Positions 7,775 through 14,986 of a DNA stretch of 19,739 nucleotides are shown piece after piece. Numbering within the stretch: position 1 is the stretch's first letter; every line of letters begins with the position of its first letter. The notes beneath the pieces are model-generated. The model made no database searches. It had not been told where the DNA came from and was given only the letters and a program-made list of their open reading frames with translations. Made by a program: the position numbers and the translations under genes. The stretch covers positions 1-19,739 of the forward strand of contig VBDL01000040.1 in the NCBI GenBank assembly GCA_005884255.1, read 5' to 3'. Source of the stretch: Betaproteobacteria bacterium (GTDB lineage Bacteria; Pseudomonadota; Gammaproteobacteria; Burkholderiales; Burkholderiaceae_C).

Positions 7775-8651
7775 TCAGCGCCATGTCGGCGCGCACCTTC
7801 GAGACCACGCCGCCCCAGTTGCCGTTGGTGTAGTGGTTGTACGACTCGCTGTCATCGCGGAACACCACCGAGTGGTTGGTCCACTTCGCGTGGCCGCCTT
7901 CGGTGGCGCCGGTGCCCAGCGTCAGGTCGTTGCAGAACCAGTCGGACGGGTTGCAGTACGAGCCGCCCGAGCTGCCGGCGACGCCGCCGCTGGAATGGTA
8001 GGCCACCGCCTCGTCGTCCTGGCCGGGCAGGATGCCCGAGTACAGCGTGCCCTTGGCGCCGGCATACATGTAGAACATCTTGCCGCGCGTGTTGTTGTGG
8101 TTGTACATGGCGCGCGCGGTGGTCGTCTTCAGGTCCTGCACCAGTGGCTCCGAGGTCGTCCACGATCCGGCATCGGAGAGCTCCGAGCCGCCCGCGGCGC
8201 CGGCGGCCACGTCCACCCACTTGATGTTCCAGCCGGTCTGCGTGCTGCCGTCGGAGTTCGTGCATTCACCGGCCGCGTTGGGCACCGGCGTCTTCTTGTA
8301 GCGCGCCGAGCCGCCGTAGAGATCGAGGTTGTAGCCGATCATCAGGTTGCCCGCGCTGTGCACGGCGATGTAGCACCAGTTGGCGCCGGTGCAATAGCAG
8401 TCCAGCGCATTGCGCACGAGGTAGGACTGGTCGGAGACGTGGTTGTAGCCGTCCCAGTTGACCGACTTCTTGTTGACGCCAGCGGCCGTGCTCGACGGGC
8501 CCCAGTAGGCGAAGTCGGCGTAGTTGCCGAGCTGGCCGCCGCCAGTGCGGCCGTTGATCCACAACGAGTAGTTCGTCGCGGTGGCGCCGAGCGCCGTCAA
8601 TGCGGCCAGTGCAGCCGCTCCCTTGAGTACCGATCCCGTCCATCGCCGCAT
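7764..8651 (-). CDS. Secreted Cys-rich protein with lipase-like HSAGN motif, unknown function
   Basis: This 295-residue protein starts with a signal peptide of about 26 residues (basic MRRW, then an Ala/Leu core ending ATA|TNY), so it is exported. A short VLxCYC region leads into IAVHSAGNLMIGY (residues 95-107). Ser99 in HSAGN resembles the nucleophile elbow of some alpha/beta-hydrolase esterases and lipases. Asp212/Asp213 and one of His254/His260 could complete a triad, but this is only inference. Six cysteines (85, 87, 93, 130, 233, 240) suggest disulfides after export. The gene is rich in Gly, Ser, Asn and Tyr, typical of extracellular proteins. GGAGG (complement of 8657-8661) lies 5 nt upstream of ATG 8651 and fixes the start. 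Its stop overlaps the next gene, a membrane-anchored protein. I do not recognise a characterised homologue. Confidence 0.82.
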   Translation of the reverse strand: MRRWTGSVLKGAAALAALTALGATATNYSLWINGRTGGGQLGNYADFAYWGPSSTAAGVNKKSVNWDGYNHVSDQSYLVRNALDCYCTGANWCYIAVHSAGNLMIGYNLDLYGGSARYKKTPVPNAAGECTNSDGSTQTGWNIKWVDVAAGAAGGSELSDAGSWTTSEPLVQDLKTTTARAMYNHNNTRGKMFYMYAGAKGTLYSGILPGQDDEAVAYHSSGGVAGSSGGSYCNPSDWFCNDLTLGTGATEGGHAKWTNHSVVFRDDSESYNHYTNGNWGGVVSKVRADMALNAQ

Positions 8652-8738
8652 CTGCGCCTCCGTGGGTCACGTCAAAGTGGGGCGCAGTGTGGAGCGGGCG
8701 CGGGTCGGCGCGCAGCAGGGTTTGTGCCGCGCTGGCTC

Positions 8739-8763
8739 GGCCGGCCAAGAAATTGGCCTGGCC
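8739..8763. other. Hairpin downstream of the broken dienelactone hydrolase gene
   Basis: GGCCGGCCAA (8739-8748) and TTGGCCTGGCC (8753-8763) form an inverted repeat with a single bulged T and a GAAA loop. It starts 6 nt beyond the stop codon of the minus-strand hydrolase remnant and lies upstream of the lipase-like gene. It is a candidate terminator or transcript-end stabiliser, but there is no run of T on either side, so intrinsic termination is not established. Confidence 0.4.
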
Positions 8764-8769
8764 GGTCAG

Positions 8770-9455
8770 TCAGAACAAATGCTGCGCCAGGAACTGCAGC
8801 GCGCGGCCGTGCGCCAGCGCGGCGCTCGGAGCGTGATAGCTCGCGCGCGCCCAGCAGTTGAAGCCGTGATGCGCGCCGGCGTAGACGTGGAACTCGGTGT
8901 CCTTGCCGGCCATCGCGGCGCGCACCTTCTCCACGGCTTCAGGCGGGATGTTGTTGTCGACGCCGGCGTAGTGGAACTGCACCGGGCAGCGGATGCTCGC
9001 GGCGCGCTCGAGGTTGTCGTGGATGCCGCCGCCGTAAAAGGGCACCGCGGCGTCGATGTCGGTGGTCGCTTGGGCGCGCTTTCCGAGGTATCGCCGACCT
9101 TGTGCACGGCGACCTCCGGCCGCGCGCGCAGCGCGGCGACGCTGCTGGCGATGTCGCGCAGCAGGGCTTCGCGGTCCATGCCCTTGGTGAACGCCAGCGC
9201 GCGCTGCATGTCCTCGCCCTCGTAGCCGAGTTCGACGCGCTTGTGCTGGCGCCAGAACACATCGGGCGCCATCACCACGAAGCCGGCCAGCGCGTACTGC
9301 TCGGCCACCGCGCGGATGTGTGCGTTGACGCCGAAGATCTCCTGGAACAGCACGAGTCCGGGGCCGCTGCCCGCGGGCGGCAGCGCGAGATAGGCGTCGA
9401 AGGGCTCGGCGGCCTCGACCTGGATCCACTTGGCGATCACGGGACTCGTCATCAT
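8770..9455 (-). pseudogene. Dienelactone hydrolase family protein, disrupted
   Basis: Two reading frames together make one dienelactone-hydrolase-like protein. The N-terminal part begins MMTSPVIAKW at ATG 9455 and includes LVLFQEIFGVNAHIR and MAPDVFW. It runs to about HKVG at 9093. The C-terminal part, in another frame, resumes at TTDIDAAVPFYGGG near 9068 and ends at TGA 8770-8772. It carries the family Asp (AGVDNN) and His (AGAHHGFNC). Between them the family has about 15 residues, including GYCxGG with the catalytic Cys. Here only 23 nt remain, about 22 nt short, which both shifts the frame and removes the Cys motif. Traces such as LGKRA survive. The gene is therefore dead if the sequence is right; a sequencing or assembly error is the alternative. 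GGAG (complement of 9460-9463) precedes the start. Confidence 0.85.
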
Positions 9456-9457
9456 TC

Positions 9458-9478
9458 GGCTCCAAAAGCTTGGAGGCC
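9458..9478. other. Hairpin between ruvC and the hydrolase remnant
   Basis: CTCCAA (9460-9465) and TTGGAG (9470-9475) pair around an AAGC loop and can be extended with G-C pairs across one bulge. It lies between the ruvC stop and the start of the hydrolase remnant. On the minus strand its 3' arm contains the GGAG likely to be that gene's ribosome binding site, so the hairpin could mask translation, or mark the end of the ruvC transcript. No T-tract is present. Confidence 0.35.
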
Positions 9479-9482
9479 GATG

Positions 9483-9998
9483 CTAGTACACCCGCCCCTT
9501 GCGGTACTGCGCATGCGCGCGCCGCGCCAGCGTGGTGGCACGCGCCATCGCCGACAGCGCGGTGCTCGCGTGCGCATGCGCGATCGCCAGGCCCAGCGCA
9601 TCGGCGGCATCGCGGCCCGGCTCGCCGGGCACCAGCCCGTGGCCGACGATGGCCTTCTTCATCTGCAGCGCGGTGTATTCCGACACCGGCAGGTTGCTCG
9701 CCACCAGCGCCGCCAGCGCGGCGCCGCGCGCCTGCCCCAGCAGCAAGGTGCTCTGCGGGTTGACGTTGACGAACACGATCTCCACCGAGGCTTGCGCCGG
9801 TTCGTAGCGCTGCACTATCTCGCGCACGCCGTCGAACAGGATCTTCAGGCGCCCGGGCAGGTCGCCGGTGGGCAGCGCATCGGTCTTGATGGTGCCGCTG
9901 GCCACGTAGTGCAACCGCGCGCCGTCGCGCTCGATCACACCGAAGCCGGTGGTGCGCAGGCCGGGGTCGATGCCGAGGATGCGGAGCGCGGTAGTCAC
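9483..9998 (-). CDS. ruvC: Holliday junction resolvase RuvC, with an internal ~15-residue gap
   Basis: RuvC cleaves Holliday junctions together with RuvAB during recombinational repair. The product is 171 residues from a GTG start that overlaps the preceding stop as GTGA. The catalytic acids are present: D11 (GIDPG), E73 (VEIVF), D130 and D133 (RDAADAL). However, E73 and D130 are 57 residues apart, against 72 in E. coli RuvC. The missing part is the conserved helix normally between VGHG and the PG(x)PG loop; here the text reads [11 protein letters not shown]. The remaining sequence is well conserved, including LGQARG and [10 protein letters not shown]. Either the gene has a 45-nt in-frame deletion that probably impairs it, or the sequence is wrong there. 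ruvA and ruvB, which usually follow in Burkholderiales, are absent; a broken hydrolase gene follows instead. Confidence 0.93.
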   Translation of the reverse strand: MTTALRILGIDPGLRTTGFGVIERDGARLHYVASGTIKTDALPTGDLPGRLKILFDGVREIVQRYEPAQASVEIVFVNVNPQSTLLLGQARGAALAALVASNLPVSEYTALQMKKAIVGHGLVPGEPGRDAADALGLAIAHAHASTALSAMARATTLARRAHAQYRKGRVY

Positions 9999-10975
9999 GG
10001 GTTGAGTTTGAAGTACCAGCGCACCGAATGGAAGAACACAGGCGCCGCGAAGCACAGCGGCGCGACGCGGTCGAGCAATCCGACCGCGCCGGTCACCGCG
10101 GCGGCGTTGCCCCAGTGCTGCACGCCAGCGTCGCGCTTCAGTGCCTTCATCACGAACTCGCCCAGCGTGCCGGCGCCGGCGGCGATGAAGGCCATCGCCA
10201 GCGCCTGCGTTGCCTTGAACGGCGTGATCCAGTACAGCAGCGTGCCGACCACCGCGGCGGCCAGCGTGCCGACGAACCAGGCGCGCCACGAGAAGCTGCG
10301 GCTGATCTGCCGCGCCACCGGGTTGCGGCGCAGCGAGCGCGTCTGCGCCTCCTGCACGATCTGCGCGGTGGCGGCAGTGACGACGAGGAAGAACAGGAGA
10401 AACGCGCCGCGCCCGTGCACACCGGGGAACTCGAGCAGCAGCAGCGCCGGCGCGTGCGAGAGCCCGAAGATGCAGACCATGATGCCCCACTGGATCTTCG
10501 CGTTGCGCTCGAGAAAGCGCGTCGGGTCGCCGGCGAAGGCGCTGACCACCGGAATCGCGAGGAACACGTAGACCGGGATGAACACCGAGAAGAGGTCGAA
10601 CGCGCGGCTGCCGACCAGCGCGTACTGCAGCGGCAGCACCGCGAAGAAGGCGAGCAGCAGGCTGCGGTGGTCGCTGCGCCGCGTGTGCATCAAGGTGACG
10701 AACTCGCGGAAGGCGAGGAAGGAGAACACGCCGAACAGCAGCGTCGCGCCCAATGGTCCTGAGACCCAGGCGAGCCAGAACACGATGGCGCTGATCCACA
10801 CCGCGCGCAGGTCACGCTTGAAGCGGTCGTGGCGGTCCTGCGCATCGATGTCTGCGCCCGGCTCGCGCAGCGAGGTCGCGAAGGCGATCGCGGTGACGAG
10901 CGCCAGCGCGCCGAAGAGGATGACGAACAGCAGCGCGACCTGCTGCTCGGCGGTGAGCGATTTGAGTTGGCTCAC
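9995..10975 (-). CDS. CdsA-like integral membrane protein with degenerate signature
   Basis: The 326-residue, strongly hydrophobic product has several membrane segments (about 12-34, 58-92, 105-145, 165-182, 190-206, 235-272) and the overall layout of phosphatidate cytidylyltransferase (CdsA). Recognisable CdsA traces include AFLLFFLV, [15 protein letters not shown] and [16 protein letters not shown]. Key CdsA residues are replaced: the Asp-containing strand reads [10 protein letters not shown] (202-211), the SPxKTxEG motif reads SRSFSWRAW (225-233), and the K-D...H-G-G...D-R-x-D signature reads VQHWGN...[11 protein letters not shown]. CdsA makes CDP-diacylglycerol from phosphatidate; whether this variant has that activity is doubtful. 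It starts at GTG 10975, overlapping the LPLAT stop as GTGA, and its own stop overlaps the ruvC start. Pairing with an acyltransferase suggests a phospholipid-related role. Confidence 0.85.
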   Translation of the reverse strand: MSQLKSLTAEQQVALLFVILFGALALVTAIAFATSLREPGADIDAQDRHDRFKRDLRAVWISAIVFWLAWVSGPLGATLLFGVFSFLAFREFVTLMHTRRSDHRSLLLAFFAVLPLQYALVGSRAFDLFSVFIPVYVFLAIPVVSAFAGDPTRFLERNAKIQWGIMVCIFGLSHAPALLLLEFPGVHGRGAFLLFFLVVTAATAQIVQEAQTRSLRRNPVARQISRSFSWRAWFVGTLAAAVVGTLLYWITPFKATQALAMAFIAAGAGTLGEFVMKALKRDAGVQHWGNAAAVTGAVGLLDRVAPLCFAAPVFFHSVRWYFKLNP

Positions 10976-11598
10976 GATTGGGCCGGTCGTAACGCGACCA
11001 CCGCGTCACGCGCGCGCTCGAGGAAGGCGGGCTTGTCCTCGCCGGCTTGCAGCTGCAGCGGCGCTCCGAAGGTCACGCTGCACAGGATCGGCACCGGCAC
11101 CACCTCGCCCTTGGGCATCACGCGCTGCACGTTGTCGATCCACGCGGGGATCAGCTGCACCTGCGGGAACGCTTCGGCCAGGTGGAACAGCCCGCTCTTG
11201 AAGTCTTGCGGCTCGCCCTTGCTGCTGCGCGTGCCTTCGGGAAAGATGACCAGCGAGTCGCCGTTGTTCAGCGCCTCGAGCAGCGGCTCCAGCGGGTCCT
11301 GGTCATCGGTGCGCTGCCTGTCGACATACACCGCGTTGAACACCGCGCTGGTGAGCCAGTGCTTGAAGGGGCTGGAGGTCCAGTAGTCCTTCGCCGCGAT
11401 CGGCCGAGTCGCGGCGCGCAACTCGCGCGGCAGCGCGGCCCAGATCAGCACCCAGTCGAGGTGGCTCTGGTGGTTGGCGAAGTAGATGCGCTGCTCGGCC
11501 TTCGGCGGGCAGCCGAGCCAGTGGCCTTGCGCACCGGTGATCAGCCGCGCGACAAAGGCCAGGCCCAGGCCGGTGGCTTGAGCAACGACAGGGCTCAA
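10972..11598 (-). CDS. Lysophospholipid acyltransferase (LPLAT/PlsC-like)
   Basis: The 208-residue protein has the acyltransferase motifs in order: NHQSHLDW, giving the catalytic H43-x4-D48; a block around 85-95 ([10 protein letters not shown]); and [10 protein letters not shown] (119-128) for phosphate binding. LPLAT enzymes add an acyl chain to lysophosphatidate or another lysolipid at the inner membrane; the exact acceptor is unknown here. The frame is open back into purH, but that upstream part reads as antisense-like Arg-rich sequence, so I place the start at TTG 11598, overlapping the purH stop as TTGA. This gives a short N terminus compared with PlsC, but the domain is complete. It is followed directly by the CdsA-like gene with a GTGA overlap, so the pair is co-translated within the dusB-fis-purH-ruvC operon. 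Confidence 0.9.
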   Translation of the reverse strand: MSPVVAQATGLGLAFVARLITGAQGHWLGCPPKAEQRIYFANHQSHLDWVLIWAALPRELRAATRPIAAKDYWTSSPFKHWLTSAVFNAVYVDRQRTDDQDPLEPLLEALNNGDSLVIFPEGTRSSKGEPQDFKSGLFHLAEAFPQVQLIPAWIDNVQRVMPKGEVVPVPILCSVTFGAPLQLQAGEDKPAFLERARDAVVALRPAQS

Positions 11599-13121
11599 TG
11601 CCTGAAGTGGCGGGTGCCCGTGAACACCATCGCGATGCCGCGCTCGGCGGCGGCGGCTATCACCTCGTCGTCGCGCATCGAGCCGCCGGGCTGGATCACG
11701 CAGGTCGCGCCCGCGTCGCACACCACGTCGAGTCCGTCACGGAAGGGGAAGAAGGCGTCGCTTGCCACTGCCGAGCCCTTGAGCGTCAGCCCGGCGTTCT
11801 CAGCCTTGATCGACGCGATGCGCGCGCTGTCGATGCGGCTCATCTGCCCCGCGCCGACGCCCAGCGTCATGCCGCCGGCGCAGAACACGATGGCGTTGCT
11901 CTTCACGAACTTGGCGACCTTCCATGCGAACAGCAGGTCCTGCATCTGCTCGTGCGTGGGCTGCAGCTTGGTGACCACGCGCAACTCCGAGGCCTGCACG
12001 TTCTTTGCGTCGGCGCCCTGCACCAGCAGCCCGCCGCCGACGCGCTTGTAGTCGAGCGCATTGCCTTGCTTGGACAGCGGCACTTCGAGCAGGCGTACGT
12101 TCTGCCTTGCAGCGAATGCCGTCCGAGCCTCGGGCGTGATGCTCGGCGCTATGACCACCTCGACGAACTGATTGCCCACGATCGCGCCCGCCGCAGCGCT
12201 GTCAAGCGGCTGGTTGAAGGCGATGATGCCGCCGTACGCCGACGTCGGATCGGTCTTGAAGGCCTTCGAATACGCCTCGGCCGCGGTGCCGCCGACCGCC
12301 ACGCCGCAGGGGTTCGCGTGCTTGACGATGACACACGCGGGCGCATCGAACGTCTTCACGCACTCCCACGCCGCATCGGCATCGGCGATGTTGTTGTACG
12401 AAAGTTCCTTGCCTTGCAGCTGCGTCCAGTGCGCCAAGGTCCCAGGCGCCGGCTTGGCGTCGCGGTAGAACGCGGCGCTCTGGTGCGGGTTCTCGCCATA
12501 GCGCAGTTCCTGCGTCTTCGCCAGTTGCACGCTGAGCACCGCCGGGTACTCGGCGCGCTGCGGCACGCTGGCGGTCGAGCCCTCGCTGCCGTCGGCCAGC
12601 GCGGTGAGGTAGTTGGTGATCATGCCGTCGTAGGCGGCGGTGTGCGCGAACACCTTCTTCGCCAGCATGAACTTGGTGGCACGCTCGATCTTGCCGGCCT
12701 TCAGCTCGGTGAGCACGCGCGCGTAGTCCACCGGGTCGATGACGACGGCCACGTCCTGCCAGTTCTTCGCCGCGGCACGCAGCATCGCTGGGCCGCCGAT
12801 GTCGATGTTCTCGATCGCGTCTTCCAGCGTGCAGTCGGGCCGCGCTGTGGCCTGCGCGAACGGGTAGAGGTTGACGATCAGCAGGTCGATCGTCGCGATG
12901 CCGTGCTGCTGCAGCGCCGCCATGTGCGCCGGCAGATCGCGCCGCGCGAGCAGGCCGCCGTGGATGCGCGGATGCAGCGTCTTCACGCGGCCATCGAGCA
13001 TCTCCGGAAAGCCGGTGACCTCGGCCACTTCGGTGACGGGCAGGCCGGCCTCGGCCAGCAGCTTGGCGGTGCCGCCGGTGGCGATGCCGGTCTTGTCGGA
13101 GACGGAGAGCAGGGCTTGCAT
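11595..13121 (-). CDS. purH: Bifunctional AICAR transformylase/IMP cyclohydrolase PurH, with an N-terminal ~15-residue gap
   Basis: PurH catalyses the last two steps of IMP synthesis: formylation of AICAR and ring closure. The 508-residue product has the N-terminal IMP cyclohydrolase (MGS-like) domain, with [31 protein letters not shown] and ENIDIGGP. It also has the C-terminal transformylase domain, with [18 protein letters not shown] (K267, H268), YGGIIAFN and ending GTRHFRH. Between SVSDKTGI (to residue 13) and TGGTA (from residue 15) there is one residue, where E. coli PurH and human ATIC both have 16 (the VEFA... helix and strand). So about 45 nt are missing in frame from a very conserved part of the cyclohydrolase domain. 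Total length is correspondingly short of the usual 523-530. The start is 10 nt after the fis stop. Confidence 0.97.
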   Translation of the reverse strand: MQALLSVSDKTGIATGGTAKLLAEAGLPVTEVAEVTGFPEMLDGRVKTLHPRIHGGLLARRDLPAHMAALQQHGIATIDLLIVNLYPFAQATARPDCTLEDAIENIDIGGPAMLRAAAKNWQDVAVVIDPVDYARVLTELKAGKIERATKFMLAKKVFAHTAAYDGMITNYLTALADGSEGSTASVPQRAEYPAVLSVQLAKTQELRYGENPHQSAAFYRDAKPAPGTLAHWTQLQGKELSYNNIADADAAWECVKTFDAPACVIVKHANPCGVAVGGTAAEAYSKAFKTDPTSAYGGIIAFNQPLDSAAAGAIVGNQFVEVVIAPSITPEARTAFAARQNVRLLEVPLSKQGNALDYKRVGGGLLVQGADAKNVQASELRVVTKLQPTHEQMQDLLFAWKVAKFVKSNAIVFCAGGMTLGVGAGQMSRIDSARIASIKAENAGLTLKGSAVASDAFFPFRDGLDVVCDAGATCVIQPGGSMRDDEVIAAAAERGIAMVFTGTRHFRH

Positions 13122-13131
13122 GGAAATTTCT

Positions 13132-13368
13132 CTACTTGGCGAGCTTGTGTTCGACGAGCTTGCGGCGCAGCGTGTTGCGGTTGATGCCCAACCACTCCGC
13201 GGCCTTGCTCTGGTTGCCTTCGGCGTACTTCATCACCACATCGAGCAGCGGCTTCTCGACGGTGCCCATCACCATCTCATGCATCGAGTGCGGCTCGGTG
13301 CCGCGCAGATCCTTGAAGTAGGCCTCGAGGCTGTCCCTGATGCATTCTTCGATGTGTTTTTTGCTCAT
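13132..13368 (-). CDS. fis: Fis-family DNA-binding protein
   Basis: The 78-residue protein is a short betaproteobacterial Fis. An N-terminal part ([20 protein letters not shown]) and a middle helix ([13 protein letters not shown]) build the dimer core. The C-terminal helix-turn-helix, residues about 52-71 ([20 protein letters not shown]), is almost the same as in E. coli Fis. Fis is a nucleoid-associated protein that bends DNA and adjusts rRNA, recombination and replication-origin activity with growth. Its ATG overlaps the dusB stop as ATGA, the classic dusB-fis arrangement, so its amount is tied to dusB transcription and translation. purH starts 10 nt downstream. Nothing is missing from this gene. 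Confidence 0.97.
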   Translation of the reverse strand: MSKKHIEECIRDSLEAYFKDLRGTEPHSMHEMVMGTVEKPLLDVVMKYAEGNQSKAAEWLGINRNTLRRKLVEHKLAK

Positions 13369-14405
13369 GCTTGTTGTACCAGCAGTTCATCGTTGGCCGC
13401 CACGTTTGTGACAGGCAGCCGCTCATGGTGTTCGGCCAGTTCATCGAACCAGGTGGCCACCGCGCGCAGTTGCGCGTCGCAGGTGGCCAGCGTGTTCATC
13501 GCGGCGCGGAAGGTCTCGCCGCCCGGCAGCGCGCGCACGGCCCAGCCGATGTGCTTGCGCGCGCTGCGCACGCCGGTGTCTTCGCCGTAGAGGCTGTAGT
13601 GATCGTGCAGGTGCTCGATGAGCCACTGCCGCACGTCGCGCGTGGCCGGCGCCTCGAGTTCCTGGCCGGTGGCCAGGGTGTGCGCGATCTCGCGGAAGAT
13701 CCACGGCCGGCCCTGTGCGGCGCGGCCGATCATCAGCGCATCGGCGCGCGTGTAGTCGAGCACGGCACGCGCCTTGGCGGGCGTATCGATGTCGCCGTTG
13801 GCGACCACGGGGATCGTGAGCGCCGCCTTCACCGCGGCGATGGTGTCGTATTCCGCCGCGCCCTTGTAGCCTTGCTCGCGCGTGCGGCCATGCACGGTGA
13901 GCATCGCGATGCCGGCGCTTTCCGCGGCACGCGCCAGCGCCAGCGCATTGCGTTCGGCCTCGCACCAGCCGGTGCGCATCTTCAGCGTGACCGGCACGCC
14001 GCGCGGCGCGCACACCGCGACCACCGCTTCGATGATGGCGAGAGCGCCAGCCTCGTCGCGCATCAGCGCCGAGCCCGCCCACTTGTTGCAGACCTTCTTC
14101 GCCGGGCAGCCCATGTTGATGTCGATGATCTGCGCGCCGCGGTCGATGTTGTAGGCCGCGGCCTCGGCCATCATCGGTGCGTCGGTGCCGGCGATCTGCA
14201 CCGCGATCGGCCCCGGCTCGCCCTCATGGTTGGCGCGGCGCGAGGTCTTCAGGCTGTCCCACAGATCGCGCCGCGACGTGACCATCTCGCTCACCGCGTA
14301 CCCCGCGCCGAGCCGCTTGCACAGCTGGCGAAACGGCCGGTCGGTGACACCCGCCATCGGCGCGACGAACAAGTGGTTCGCCAGTTCGAAGGGGCCGATG
14401 CGCAT
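13365..14405 (-). CDS. dusB: tRNA-dihydrouridine synthase DusB
   Basis: The 346-residue flavoenzyme reduces uridine to dihydrouridine at specific positions in tRNA. It has the Dus TIM-barrel features: FVAPMAGVTDRPFR, which binds FMN; the catalytic Cys100 in INMGCPAKKV, the same residue number as in E. coli DusB; LKMRTGW; HGRTREQGY; NGDI; and MIGRAAQGRPW. A C-terminal helical RNA-binding domain follows. ATG 14405 gives MRIGPFEL, matching the E. coli start MRIG. An in-frame TTG at 14432 lies too close to the predicted transcription start to be preferred, and neither has a clear Shine-Dalgarno. It is the first gene of the operon with fis, purH, LPLAT, cdsA-like and ruvC, and its stop overlaps the fis start. 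Confidence 0.96.
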   Translation of the reverse strand: MRIGPFELANHLFVAPMAGVTDRPFRQLCKRLGAGYAVSEMVTSRRDLWDSLKTSRRANHEGEPGPIAVQIAGTDAPMMAEAAAYNIDRGAQIIDINMGCPAKKVCNKWAGSALMRDEAGALAIIEAVVAVCAPRGVPVTLKMRTGWCEAERNALALARAAESAGIAMLTVHGRTREQGYKGAAEYDTIAAVKAALTIPVVANGDIDTPAKARAVLDYTRADALMIGRAAQGRPWIFREIAHTLATGQELEAPATRDVRQWLIEHLHDHYSLYGEDTGVRSARKHIGWAVRALPGGETFRAAMNTLATCDAQLRAVATWFDELAEHHERLPVTNVAANDELLVQQA

Positions 14406-14444
14406 GGCGAGGTGTTGAATGGGGCTGCTCAAAAAGGAGGCAGC

Positions 14445-14472
14445 AGTATAGCCGTCGGCGCTGTCGTGTCGA
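14445..14472 (-). promoter_or_regulatory. Predicted sigma-70-type promoter of the dusB-fis-purH operon
   Basis: On the minus strand, TCGACA (complement of 14467-14472) is followed after 16 nt by TATACT (complement of 14445-14450). Each box matches five of six consensus positions. The start point would be near 14438, giving a leader of about 32 nt before ATG 14405 and supporting that start over TTG 14432. Fis promoters in enterobacteria are subject to autoregulation and stringent control; no Fis site was identified here. Confidence 0.55.
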
Positions 14473-14490
14473 TGACATCGCCGCGCTGTC

Positions 14491-14496
14491 GATAAT
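14491..14496 (+). promoter_or_regulatory. Possible -10 box for a leaderless yqaA-like transcript
   Basis: GATAAT at 14491-14496 matches five of six positions of the TATAAT box and ends 7 nt before ATG 14504, so transcription could begin at or next to the start codon. No Shine-Dalgarno is present before this ATG, which fits a leaderless message. The -35 region is poor (TCGATG at 14469-14474 at 16 nt spacing), so this is tentative. Confidence 0.35.
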
Positions 14497-14503
14497 CCCT
14501 CTG

Positions 14504-14986
14504 ATGGAAGCCTGGATCGACTGGTTGCTGGCGCTGCTGGCGCTGCCGAAATTCGGCCTGTCCACCGTCTTCATCGTCGCCTTCATCTCGGCGACCTTGC
14601 TGCCGCTGGGCTCCGAGCCGGTGGTGTTCGGGCTGGTCAAGCTCAATCCCGATCTCTTCTGGCCGGCGTTTCTCGTTGCCACCGCGGGCAACACGCTCGG
14701 TGGCGTGGTCACGTGGTGGATGGGCTACGGTGCCGAGCGCGCGGTCGAGCGCGTGCGGCATCGCCCGGTCGAGCACCGCGCGCTCGCCTGGCTGCAGCGC
14801 TTCGGCGCACCCGCGTGCCTGCTGTCGTGGCTGCCCGGCGTGGGCGATCCGCTGTGCGCGGTGGCCGGGTGGCTGCGCTTGCCGTTCTGGCCTTGCGTGC
14901 TTTACATGGCGATCGGCAAGTTCGGCCGCTACCTGCTGATGACGGCCAGCCTGCTGTGGGCCTTCCCCGGCGTCATTGGACACTGA
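14504..14986 (+). CDS. YqaA-like small DedA-type membrane protein
   Basis: The 160-residue protein resembles E. coli YqaA, a small member of the SNARE-associated/DedA-type (VTT) fold. Conserved features are FISATLLPLGSEPVV, a GNTLGGVVTWWMGYG segment, ALAWLQRFGAPACLLSWLPGVGDPLCAVAGWLR and LYMAIGKFGRYL. Four hydrophobic segments lie at about 5-40, 51-77, 101-123 and 124-152; the inner LSWLPGVGDP stretch is the re-entrant-loop-like signature. DedA-type proteins are linked to phospholipid flipping and membrane potential homeostasis, but YqaA itself is uncharacterised. The ATG has no ribosome binding site and may be leaderless. The gene is divergent from dusB across about 98 bp. Its TGA stop abuts the convergent dioxygenase stop with no spacer. 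Confidence 0.85.
   Translation: MEAWIDWLLALLALPKFGLSTVFIVAFISATLLPLGSEPVVFGLVKLNPDLFWPAFLVATAGNTLGGVVTWWMGYGAERAVERVRHRPVEHRALAWLQRFGAPACLLSWLPGVGDPLCAVAGWLRLPFWPCVLYMAIGKFGRYLLMTASLLWAFPGVIGH

Noticed and set aside
8739..8763. Intrinsic terminator
   Set aside because: Good stem-loop but no T-tract on either strand; kept only as a hairpin.
11599..11721. Upstream extension of the LPLAT protein into purH
   Set aside because: The extra residues are Arg-rich out-of-frame purH sequence; the TTG overlapping the purH stop fits the operon pattern.
11598..13184. 528-codon open frame on the + strand opposite purH
   Set aside because: PurH is unmistakable on the other strand; this frame has only shadow-like composition.
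14406..14432. TTG start of dusB at 14432
   Set aside because: It lies only a few bases after the predicted transcription start, and ATG 14405 aligns with the E. coli DusB N terminus.
14431..14440. AAAAAGGAGG on the + strand as a ribosome binding site
   Set aside because: No start codon at suitable spacing on that strand; the yqaA-like ATG is over 60 nt away and this lies in the dusB leader on the other strand.
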